Positions 23,166 to 31,304 of a DNA stretch of 64,000 nt are shown one piece after another. The position numbers and the translations under genes are program-made. The notes under the pieces are model-generated. The model was given only the letters and a program-made list of their open reading frames with translations. It was not told the DNA's origin and made no database searches. Source of the DNA: Labyrinthula sp. Ha (lineage: Eukaryota > Sar > Bigyra > Labyrinthulida > Labyrinthulaceae); NCBI GenBank assembly GCA_015227615.1, contig JAALGZ010000002.1:372001-436000 (forward strand), in the 5' to 3' direction. Every line of letters begins with the position of its first letter. Positions within the stretch are counted from its first letter, which is position 1.

Positions 23166-26100
23166 TTATTCTTCTTTCCCTCTTTCTTTACACATCCATT
23201 TATCTCTGTTTTCGATGAACCACTTCTTATTCACTGGTTTCGTTAAAATGTCCGCATCATTCTTACAAGCAGAAACATGCTTGACGATCCATCCTTCTTC
23301 TTCAATAACTTGCTTCATAAAATAATGCTCGATTTCCAGTTGTTTAATTCCATTGTAAGATGCTTGCACTCCTAGCTTTTTCACTGCTCCCAAATTGTCA
23401 TTCTTAATGATACCACTATCTAACTTCAGACCAAAAAAATTGAGATTTATCTTTAACCATTTCATTTCTTTGACGGCTAACGAGCAAGCTAATATTTCAG
23501 ATTCTGTTGAGCTTGTCGCTATTGTTTTCTGTTTTTTACTCTTGTATAAAACTACTTGTTTATTGACTTTTAGAACGTATCCGGTCATAGAATTCCCACC
23601 CTTTAACATCCCATAAGACGCGTCACAAAACATTTCTATATTTAAAACATGTTCTCCCTTTGTATATTTCAAACCCATGTTTTTTGTCTTTAGCAGATAT
23701 CTTGCTACCTTTTTTGCACAGTTAAAGTTAAACTTAGTAGGTTTGCTCGCGCATTGAGCCAGAACATTTACTTGGAAAGTGATATCCGGTCTGCACACAC
23801 GGTTAATGTATGTTAAAGTACCAATTATGGATTGGTATTTTTTCTTCTGTTCAAGAACTTCACTATCTATTTCTTTGTCAGCCCATTCTTTGACTGTATG
23901 CGGGATATCTTCTTCAGTTTGAATTTCAAAAACCTCACATAAATTATTGATGTAATTTTCTGCCTTCAGGTACAAATATTTTTCGTCAGATGTAATCTCA
24001 AAACCCACATAGTTATTCACATTAAATGTTTGTTTGACTTTATAATGTTCTCCTAAAATACAAATAATCCACTTTAACTCTTTTTCTTCTCTTCCTGCAA
24101 ATAAGATGTCATCCACATAAATAAGACCAATGATGCATTTTTCTCTGTGCTTAAGAATAGTTCTTTCTTTTTGGTTAATAATAAATCCAGCTTTTTCTAA
24201 CTTCTCACTAATTTCTTTGTGCCAATACAGTGGTGCTTCTTTAAGACCATAAATGGCCTGGCTACTTTTCCACACTTTATTTGGATGTTGTATTTTCAGT
24301 TTCTGAGGGAGAGAATACAGATACTCTGTATCAAGTTTAGCGTTCAGAAACGCATTCCCAATATCTAATTGAGTCCACAAATAATTTTCTTTTGCTACTA
24401 TAAAGATAAAAACTCGTATCAATTCTAATCTACTTGCTGGGGAGTAAAATTTAAGATAATCTTCTTGGAGATCTCCCCTAGCAACAAATCTGCACTTGAA
24501 TATATTTTGCTTACTAATGTTGTCATACTTTTTAGAAAACAGTTCCATTATAGGTATCACATTTTGTTTATTTTTCACTTTTTCATTATTTACTAGTTCC
24601 ATTTTACCCATCAGTTCTATCTTTTTAAGTTCCTTATCATAAGCTTCGTACCATTTATCTGATTCAGGTTTATATTTAATTTGATGAAAGCTTTTTGGTA
24701 TAGTAAAATCTTTTGAGACCAATGCAGTAGCATAATTAAATAGTTCAGGAAATTGAAAAATAAACCCTGCTTCCTCAAATAAGAAAAGATTACTAATATT
24801 TGCTTGATCATAGGTGAGTCTATCAGGCATCTTTGTTACTCTAGTGCTTCTCCTTACATAATTGCCTTCATTGTTCTCGTTTTGTATCGTATCAGTACTA
24901 ATTTCATTTGTTTCAACTTCCATCGTATTTTCATTTTGATCAGACACTCCAATGTTTAATGGAATCTTTATTTCAGACTGTATATTTTTCTCTTCATTAC
25001 CAAACAAATTCTCAGAATTTCGAATAGATTTAAAGTCTCGTGTTTTTATCAATTGTCTACTAATTTTATCCACAATTAAAGCTTCTCCAGTAGCTGGGTT
25101 ATAACCCATAAAGTAACCGTAAGTTCCTTTACTCTGTATTTTATTTTCGGTTTTCTGTACATAAACAATAAGTGAACCGAAAATATAAAACCTATATAGC
25201 TTTGGTTTTTTATTATAAATTTTTTCATAAGAAGATATGTCTGTTCCACCCTCTGTAACTCTATTAGTTATATAAACACTGTAATACGCAGCAAAGTCCC
25301 AGTAAAAAGACTTCTCTATTTCTAACATACTTATTAATTGTCTCATTTTTGATAAAATAAATTGATTGGATCTTTCAGCAATCCCATTATGTTGTGGGAC
25401 GTAAGCTGCTGAGGTAGTAAACTTTATTCCTTCTTGTGCACAAAATTCTATAATTCTTTGGTTTACAAATTCTGTTCCTTGATCCGAATGCATTTGTTTT
25501 AACTTAATACCAGAAAGTCTCTGAAACTTTTTTACATAATTAATAACTTCTTCAGCAACTTCAGATTTATTTTTATAACAATAAATATATCTGTACTTTG
25601 TTTCTACATCTGTTACTAAAAGAAAACCAACATTTCCTGCTCGGGATGTAGCTAACACAGCAACTGTATCTAGGACAAACATTGTTCCAGGTTCAGCTTT
25701 AAAACCAACAGCATTTTTCTTTTTTATTACCGCCTTTTTTAAATTAACTTTATTACACGTATCACATATTAAGTTTTCAATATCTTTTCTCTTACATTCA
25801 ATATTAAAATATTTCATCGTATTTAAAAATGCTTTTTCTCCTTGATGTCCAAATAAAATGTGATAATACAGAAGACTCTTTTTAGAACTTTTCATTGCCA
25901 TTACTTTGTCACTTTCAAAACTTTTACATTTAACTAGAAACAAATTATTCATAGATTTTTGAGCTTTGTAAATAATATTTTTCTCTTTCAGAATAGTGAA
26001 CTCATTTTCTTTAGCTACTAAAGTTAAGCCTTTGTTTAATAATACTGCAATTGAAATTAAAAATACCTGTAGTTCTTTAAAAATAAATACATCGTTCAAA

Positions 26101-27080
26101 ATAATCTTTTTCCCATTTTCCAAAACACTTTCGAATCTTCCTTTTCTGTAACTTGCATAAACTTTTCCTCCTGCAGTACTTACATATTTTGGAACAGTTA
26201 GCTCTTGAATTTCAGTAAAATTTCCCAAATGATTTTCTCCACAGACGTGGTAGCTTGCTCCAGAGTCAAGTATTAAACTAGAACCAGATTGTGAACCTCT
26301 TTGTACACTATTTATTGTAAAGTCAACACTCTTTAACACCCCAATAAAAGCACCTGCAAAACTATTGTTATTCTCGTTTTGGTTCTCGTTTTTTATCTTG
26401 TTTCTGCAACTAAACTGGCTATGTCCGCTCTTTTTACAATAACTGCAATACCACTCGTTATTACATTCATATTTTTTATGTCCAGGTTGATTACATTTAA
26501 AGCACAAAAACGCACTTGTTGATTTCATTTTCTTTAGGTACAACTCTTGACTAATTTCTGCTATTCTTTGCAATTTAGTGAACACTTCATTGTAATTCAT
26601 ACTTCTTCCACCTGAAACACTTACTTCCACATCATGTTTCAATAATTCAACACTCGTAGTAGCTGGAGCAAGATTCAGAAGTTTGTAAATGACTTTATTG
26701 TTTGCCATTTCTCCACCTAACATCACGAAGTTTCTATAAGTGACATTGAAATTATTTATTTTCTCCAAGAAAAATCTGCCTTTTACATTATCTAATTCAT
26801 TCTCTAGATGCATTAACTTGATCTCCTTATTTCCAATACAATATTTTTCAAGCAAGTCAAATGCTTCCACTGGGTTACGTATGCCATGCAGCACATGGTG
26901 CAAACTAAAGTCAAGATGCTTTTTTATAATAGTGAGCGCCTTTGCTTTCTGCGCTTTTGTACTTTCTACGTCCTTCTGAAACACTTCACTCAATTCTTTA
27001 CTATCAATAACTAAACTAACATAATCTTTCCAGCAAATATAATCTTCTTTTCTCTTTAATATAATATTCTCTTTTTCCAT
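23166..27080 (-). CDS. Copia gag-pol polyprotein (left copy)
   Basis: One uninterrupted 1304-codon frame fusing gag and pol. The gag part ends in two CCHC zinc knuckles (residues ~193-225: CFKCNQPGHKKYEC and CSYCKKSGHSQFSC). The aspartic protease active site is LILDSGASYHVCG (~269-281). A GAG-pre-integrase HHCC motif precedes the integrase, whose acidic residues lie in FVLDTVAV, HSDQGTEF and GIAERSNQ. The reverse transcriptase has FVARGD, QLDIGNAFLNAKL, YGLKEAPLYW and the catalytic IYVDDILFAG. RNase H has FCDASYG, ATSSTESEILA and the terminal DILTKPV. All catalytic residues are present. Gag and pol share one frame with no shift or stop, so the Gag:Pol ratio must be set another way, as in Drosophila copia (alternative splicing) or Ty5. 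It differs from the right copy at residue 35 (Gln here, Glu there) and a few other residues. Confidence 0.95.
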   Translation of the reverse strand: MEKENIILKRKEDYICWKDYVSLVIDSKELSEVFQKDVESTKAQKAKALTIIKKHLDFSLHHVLHGIRNPVEAFDLLEKYCIGNKEIKLMHLENELDNVKGRFFLEKINNFNVTYRNFVMLGGEMANNKVIYKLLNLAPATTSVELLKHDVEVSVSGGRSMNYNEVFTKLQRIAEISQELYLKKMKSTSAFLCFKCNQPGHKKYECNNEWYCSYCKKSGHSQFSCRNKIKNENQNENNNSFAGAFIGVLKSVDFTINSVQRGSQSGSSLILDSGASYHVCGENHLGNFTEIQELTVPKYVSTAGGKVYASYRKGRFESVLENGKKIILNDVFIFKELQVFLISIAVLLNKGLTLVAKENEFTILKEKNIIYKAQKSMNNLFLVKCKSFESDKVMAMKSSKKSLLYYHILFGHQGEKAFLNTMKYFNIECKRKDIENLICDTCNKVNLKKAVIKKKNAVGFKAEPGTMFVLDTVAVLATSRAGNVGFLLVTDVETKYRYIYCYKNKSEVAEEVINYVKKFQRLSGIKLKQMHSDQGTEFVNQRIIEFCAQEGIKFTTSAAYVPQHNGIAERSNQFILSKMRQLISMLEIEKSFYWDFAAYYSVYITNRVTEGGTDISSYEKIYNKKPKLYRFYIFGSLIVYVQKTENKIQSKGTYGYFMGYNPATGEALIVDKISRQLIKTRDFKSIRNSENLFGNEEKNIQSEIKIPLNIGVSDQNENTMEVETNEISTDTIQNENNEGNYVRRSTRVTKMPDRLTYDQANISNLFLFEEAGFIFQFPELFNYATALVSKDFTIPKSFHQIKYKPESDKWYEAYDKELKKIELMGKMELVNNEKVKNKQNVIPIMELFSKKYDNISKQNIFKCRFVARGDLQEDYLKFYSPASRLELIRVFIFIVAKENYLWTQLDIGNAFLNAKLDTEYLYSLPQKLKIQHPNKVWKSSQAIYGLKEAPLYWHKEISEKLEKAGFIINQKERTILKHREKCIIGLIYVDDILFAGREEKELKWIICILGEHYKVKQTFNVNNYVGFEITSDEKYLYLKAENYINNLCEVFEIQTEEDIPHTVKEWADKEIDSEVLEQKKKYQSIIGTLTYINRVCRPDITFQVNVLAQCASKPTKFNFNCAKKVARYLLKTKNMGLKYTKGEHVLNIEMFCDASYGMLKGGNSMTGYVLKVNKQVVLYKSKKQKTIATSSTESEILACSLAVKEMKWLKINLNFFGLKLDSGIIKNDNLGAVKKLGVQASYNGIKQLEIEHYFMKQVIEEEGWIVKHVSACKNDADILTKPVNKKWFIENRDKWMCKERGKEE

Positions 27081-27114
27081 CTTGTGAGCTTTTTAATATA
27101 TATATTCGTGATCT

Positions 27115-27128
27115 TTCGGCTGTTAACC
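27115..27128 (-). other. Primer-binding site of left copia copy (tRNA-Asn half-molecule type)
   Basis: Directly inside the 5' LTR (27130-27207), one base after its end, the + strand reads TTCGGCTGTTAACC. This equals the anticodon stem and loop of tRNA-Asn(GUU) as I recall it from animals, so the element RNA would pair with the 5' half of that tRNA. The site does not resemble the usual copia site complementary to the 3' end of initiator-Met tRNA. Confidence 0.7.
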
Positions 27129-27129
27129 T

Positions 27130-27207
27130 TGTTACGAAGTATCTCTTTCAAATTTGGCTTATATATTAAAATCTACTAACAACTAAATATATCTCAAACC
27201 TATAACA
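27130..27207 (-). repeat. Copia family 1 LTR, shared middle copy
   Basis: 78 bp, identical to the outer LTRs. It serves as 5' LTR of the left copy and 3' LTR of the right copy. Having one LTR rather than two LTRs with host DNA between the units shows that they are a true tandem dimer. Confidence 0.92.
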
Positions 27208-27215
27208 TACAATTA

Positions 27216-27227
27216 CCTTTTTCCTTT
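27216..27227 (-). other. Polypurine tract of right copia copy
   Basis: Same AAAGGAAAAAGG run as in the left copy, 8 nt before the middle LTR in element orientation. Confidence 0.6.
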
Positions 27228-27257
27228 GTATTTTTATATTACATTTTTTAACTTTTT

Positions 27258-30200
27258 TTATTCTTCTTTCCCTCTTTCTTTACACATCCATTTATCTCTG
27301 TTTTCGATGAACCACTTCTTATTCACTGGTTTCGTTAAAATGTCCGCATCATTCTTACAAGCAGAAACATGCTTGACGATCCATCCTTCTTCTTCAATAA
27401 CTTGCTTCATAAAATAATGCTCGATTTCCAGTTGTTTAATTCCATTGTAAGATGCTTGCACTCCTAGCTTTTTCACTGCTCCCAAATTGTCATTCTTAAT
27501 GATACCACTATCTAACTTCAGACCAAAAAAAATGAGATTTATCTTTAACCATTTCATTTCTTTGACGGCTAACGAGCAAGCTAATATTTCAGATTCTGTT
27601 GAGCTTGTCGCTATTGTTTTCTGTTTTTTACTCTTGTATAAAACTACTTGTTTATTGACTTTTAGAACGTATCCGGTCATAGAATTCCCACCCTTTAACA
27701 TCCCATAAGACGCGTCACAAAACATTTCTATATTTAAAACATGTTCTCCCTTTGTATATTTCAAACCCATGTTTTTTGTCTTTAGCAGATATCTTGCTAC
27801 CTTTTTTGCACAGTTAAAGTTAAACTTAGTAGGTTTGCTCGCGCATTGAGCCAGAACATTTACTTGGAAAGTGATATCCGGTCTGCACACACGGTTAATG
27901 TATGTTAAAGTACCAATTATGGATTGGTATTTTTTCTTCTGTTCAAGAACTTCACTATCTATTTCTTTGTCAGCCCATTCTTTGACTGTATGCGGGATAT
28001 CTTCTTCAGTTTGAATTTCAAAAACCTCACATAAATTATTGATGTAATTTTCTGCCTTCAGGTACAAATATTTTTCGTCAGATGTAATCTCAAAACCCAC
28101 ATAGTTATTCACATTAAATGTTTGTTTGACTTTATAATGTTCTCCTAAAATACAAATAATCCACTTTAACTCTTTTTCTTCTCTTCCTGCAAATAAGATG
28201 TCATCCACATAAATAAGACCAATGATGCATTTTTCTCTGTGCTTAAGAATAGTTCTTTCTTTTTGGTTAATAATAAATCCAGCTTTTTCTAACTTCTCAC
28301 TAATTTCTTTGTGCCAATACAGTGGTGCTTCTTTAAGACCATAAATGGCCTGGCTACTTTTCCACACTTTATTTGGATGTTGTATTTTCAGTTTCTGAGG
28401 GAGAGAATACAGATACTCTGTATCAAGTTTAGCGTTCAGAAACGCATTCCCAATATCTAATTGAGTCCACAAATAATTTTCTTTTGCTACTATAAAGATA
28501 AAAACTCGTATCAATTCTAATCTACTTGCTGGGGAGTAAAATTTAAGATAATCTTCTTGGAGATCTCCCCTAGCAACAAATCTGCACTTGAATATATTTT
28601 GCTTACTAATGTTGTCATACTTTTTAGAAAACAGTTCCATTATAGGTATCACATTTTGTTTATTTTTCACTTTTTCATTATTTACTAGTTCCATTTTACC
28701 CATCAGTTCTATCTTTTTAAGTTCCTTATCATAAGCTTCGTACCATTTATCTGATTCAGGTTTATATTTAATTTGATGAAAGCTTTTTGGTATAGTAAAA
28801 TCTTTTGAGACCAATGCAGTAGCATAATTAAATAGTTCAGGAAATTGAAAAATAAACCCTGCTTCCTCAAATAAGAAAAGATTACTAATATTTGCTTGAT
28901 CATAGGTGAGTCTATCAGGCATCTTTGTTACTCTAGTGCTTCTCCTTACATAATTGCCTTCATTGTTCTCGTTTTGTATCGTATCAGTACTAATTTCATT
29001 TGTTTCAACTTCCATCGTATTTTCATTTTGATCAGACACTCCAATGTTTAATGGAATCTTTATTTCAGACTGTATATTTTTCTCTTCATTACCAAACAAA
29101 TTCTCAGAATTTCGAATAGATTTAAAGTCTCGTGTTTTTATCAATTGTCTACTAATTTTATCCACAATTAAAGCTTCTCCAGTAGCTGGGTTATAACCCA
29201 TAAAGTAACCGTAAGTTCCTTTACTCTGTATTTTATTTTCGGTTTTCTGTACATAAACAATAAGTGAACCGAAAATATAAAACCTATATAGCTTTGGTTT
29301 TTTATTATAAATTTTTTCATAAGAAGATATGTCTGTTCCACCCTCTGTAACTCTATTAGTTATATAAACACTGTAATACGCAGCAAAGTCCCAGTAAAAA
29401 GACTTCTCTATTTCTAACATACTTATTAATTGTCTCATTTTTGATAAAATAAATTGATTGGATCTTTCAGCAATCCCATTATGTTGTGGGACGTAAGCTG
29501 CTGAGGTAGTAAACTTTATTCCTTCTTGTGCACAAAATTCTATAATTCTTTGGTTTACAAATTCTGTTCCTTGATCCGAATGCATTTGTTTTAACTTAAT
29601 ACCAGAAAGTCTCTGAAACTTTTTTACATAATTAATAACTTCTTCAGCAACTTCAGATTTATTTTTATAACAATAAATATATCTGTACTTTGTTTCTACA
29701 TCTGTTACTAAAAGAAAACCAACATTTCCTGCTCGGGATGTAGCTAACACAGCAACTGTATCTAGGACAAACATTGTTCCAGGTTCAGCTTTAAAACCAA
29801 CAGCATTTTTCTTTTTTATTACCGCCTTTTTTAAATTAACTTTATTACACGTATCACATATTAAGTTTTCAATATCTTTTCTCTTACATTCAATATTAAA
29901 ATATTTCATCGTATTTAAAAATGCTTTTTCTCCTTGATGTCCAAATAAAATGTGATAATACAGAAGACTCTTTTTAGAACTTTTCATTGCCATTACTTTG
30001 TCACTTTCAAAACTTTTACATTTAACTAGAAACAAATTATTCATAGATTTTTGAGCTTTGTAAATAATTTTTTTCTCTTTCAGAATAGTGAACTCATTTT
30101 CTTTAGCTACTAAAGTTAAGCCTTTGTTTAATAATACTGCAATTGAAATTAAAAATACCTGTAGTTCTTTAAAAATAAATACATCGTTCAAAATAATCTT

Positions 30201-31172
30201 TTTCCCATTTTCCAAAACACTTTCGAATCTTCCTTTTCTGTAACTTGCATAAACTTTTCCTCCTGCAGTACTTACATATTTTGGAACAGTTAGCTCTTGA
30301 ATTTCAGTAAAATTTCCCAAATGATTTTCTCCACAGACGTGGTAGCTTGCTCCAGAGTCAAGTATTAAACTAGAACCAGATTGTGAACCTCTTTGTACAC
30401 TATTTATTGTAAAGTCAACACTCTTTAACACCCCAATAAAAGCACCTGCAAAACTATTGTTATTCTCGTTTTGGTTCTCGTTTTTTATCTTGTTTCTGCA
30501 ACTAAACTGGCTATGTCCGCTCTTTTTACAATAACTGCAATACCACTCGTTATTACATTCATATTTTTTATGTCCAGGTTGATTACATTTAAAGCACAAA
30601 AACGCACTTGTTGATTTCATTTTCTTTAGGTACAGCTCTTGACTAATTTCTGCTATTCTTTGCAATTTAGTGAACACTTCATTGTAATTCATACTTCTTC
30701 CACCTGAAACACTTACTTCCACATCATGTTTCAATAATTCAACACTCGTAGTAGCTGGAGCAAGATTCAGAAGTTTGTAAATGACTTTATTGTTTGCCAT
30801 TTCTCCACCTAACATCACGAAGTTTCTATAAGTGACATTGAAATTATTTATTTTCTCCAAGAAAAATCTGCCTTTTACATTATCTAATTCATTCTCTAGA
30901 TGCATTAACTTGATCTCCTTATTTCCAATACAATATTTTTCAAGCAAGTCAAATGCTTCCACTGGGTTACGTATGCCATGCAGCACATGGTGCAAACTAA
31001 AGTCAAGATGCTTTTTTATAATAGTGAGCGCCTTTGCTTTCTGCGCTTTTGTACTTTCTACGTCCTTCTCAAACACTTCACTCAATTCTTTACTATCAAT
31101 AACTAAACTAACATAATCTTTCCAGCAAATATAATCTTCTTTTCTCTTTAATATAATATTCTCTTTTTCCAT
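27258..31172 (-). CDS. Copia gag-pol polyprotein (right copy)
   Basis: A 1304-codon frame with the same domain order and catalytic motifs as the left copy: two zinc knuckles, LILDSGASYHVCG protease, D-D-E integrase, IYVDDILFAG reverse transcriptase and RNase H. Amino-acid differences seen are Glu for Gln at residue 35, Lys for Asn in the KEKKIIYKA segment and Ile for Asn in the INLIFFG segment. All lie outside the catalytic motifs. The intact frame and near identity to its neighbour point to recent amplification. The ATG is 49 nt inside the 5' LTR/primer-site boundary, so the leader is extremely short. Confidence 0.95.
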   Translation of the reverse strand: MEKENIILKRKEDYICWKDYVSLVIDSKELSEVFEKDVESTKAQKAKALTIIKKHLDFSLHHVLHGIRNPVEAFDLLEKYCIGNKEIKLMHLENELDNVKGRFFLEKINNFNVTYRNFVMLGGEMANNKVIYKLLNLAPATTSVELLKHDVEVSVSGGRSMNYNEVFTKLQRIAEISQELYLKKMKSTSAFLCFKCNQPGHKKYECNNEWYCSYCKKSGHSQFSCRNKIKNENQNENNNSFAGAFIGVLKSVDFTINSVQRGSQSGSSLILDSGASYHVCGENHLGNFTEIQELTVPKYVSTAGGKVYASYRKGRFESVLENGKKIILNDVFIFKELQVFLISIAVLLNKGLTLVAKENEFTILKEKKIIYKAQKSMNNLFLVKCKSFESDKVMAMKSSKKSLLYYHILFGHQGEKAFLNTMKYFNIECKRKDIENLICDTCNKVNLKKAVIKKKNAVGFKAEPGTMFVLDTVAVLATSRAGNVGFLLVTDVETKYRYIYCYKNKSEVAEEVINYVKKFQRLSGIKLKQMHSDQGTEFVNQRIIEFCAQEGIKFTTSAAYVPQHNGIAERSNQFILSKMRQLISMLEIEKSFYWDFAAYYSVYITNRVTEGGTDISSYEKIYNKKPKLYRFYIFGSLIVYVQKTENKIQSKGTYGYFMGYNPATGEALIVDKISRQLIKTRDFKSIRNSENLFGNEEKNIQSEIKIPLNIGVSDQNENTMEVETNEISTDTIQNENNEGNYVRRSTRVTKMPDRLTYDQANISNLFLFEEAGFIFQFPELFNYATALVSKDFTIPKSFHQIKYKPESDKWYEAYDKELKKIELMGKMELVNNEKVKNKQNVIPIMELFSKKYDNISKQNIFKCRFVARGDLQEDYLKFYSPASRLELIRVFIFIVAKENYLWTQLDIGNAFLNAKLDTEYLYSLPQKLKIQHPNKVWKSSQAIYGLKEAPLYWHKEISEKLEKAGFIINQKERTILKHREKCIIGLIYVDDILFAGREEKELKWIICILGEHYKVKQTFNVNNYVGFEITSDEKYLYLKAENYINNLCEVFEIQTEEDIPHTVKEWADKEIDSEVLEQKKKYQSIIGTLTYINRVCRPDITFQVNVLAQCASKPTKFNFNCAKKVARYLLKTKNMGLKYTKGEHVLNIEMFCDASYGMLKGGNSMTGYVLKVNKQVVLYKSKKQKTIATSSTESEILACSLAVKEMKWLKINLIFFGLKLDSGIIKNDNLGAVKKLGVQASYNGIKQLEIEHYFMKQVIEEEGWIVKHVSACKNDADILTKPVNKKWFIENRDKWMCKERGKEE

Positions 31173-31206
31173 CTTGTGAGCTTTTTAATATATATATTCG
31201 TGCTCT

Positions 31207-31220
31207 TTCGGCTGTTAACC
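31207..31220 (-). other. Primer-binding site of right copia copy (tRNA-Asn half-molecule type)
   Basis: The + strand reads TTCGGCTGTTAACC one base from the 5' LTR (31222-31299). The 7-nt loop CTGTTAA with anticodon GTT is flanked by stem bases TTCGG and CC, as in the anticodon arm of tRNA-Asn. It is identical to the left copy. Confidence 0.7.
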
Positions 31221-31221
31221 T

Positions 31222-31299
31222 TGTTACGAAGTATCTCTTTCAAATTTGGCTTATATATTAAAATCTACTAACAACTAAATATATCTCAAACCTATAACA
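31222..31299 (-). repeat. Copia family 1 LTR, 5' terminal (right) copy
   Basis: 78 bp, identical to the other two. It is followed by the right target repeat GACTG at 31300-31304. In element orientation it is the 5' LTR. A TATATATTAAA-like stretch inside could serve as the core promoter. Confidence 0.92.
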
Positions 31300-31304
31300 G
31301 ACTG

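Larger units (their letters stand above)
23033..31304 (-). mobile_element. Tandem dimer of an intact Ty1/copia retrotransposon (LTR-internal-LTR-internal-LTR)
   Basis: Three identical 78-bp LTRs (23038-23115, 27130-27207, 31222-31299) are spaced exactly 4092 bp apart, with one complete gag-pol frame between each pair. The outer ends are flanked by the same 5-bp direct repeat GACTG (23033-23037 and 31300-31304). This indicates one insertion event followed by tandem duplication, or insertion of a preformed dimer. The LTRs have TG...CA ends. Element order is 5' LTR, primer site, gag, protease, integrase, RT, RNase H, polypurine tract, 3' LTR, with integrase before RT as in Pseudoviridae/copia. 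The two internal regions differ at only a few bases (for example 27110/31202 and 26538/30630), and both frames are intact, so the insertion is young and may be active. Confidence 0.93.

Noticed and set aside
23033-31304. Assembly duplication as the cause of the tandem copia copies
   Set aside because: The copies differ at several bases and the outer target repeats match, so a real dimer is more likely, though long reads would settle it.
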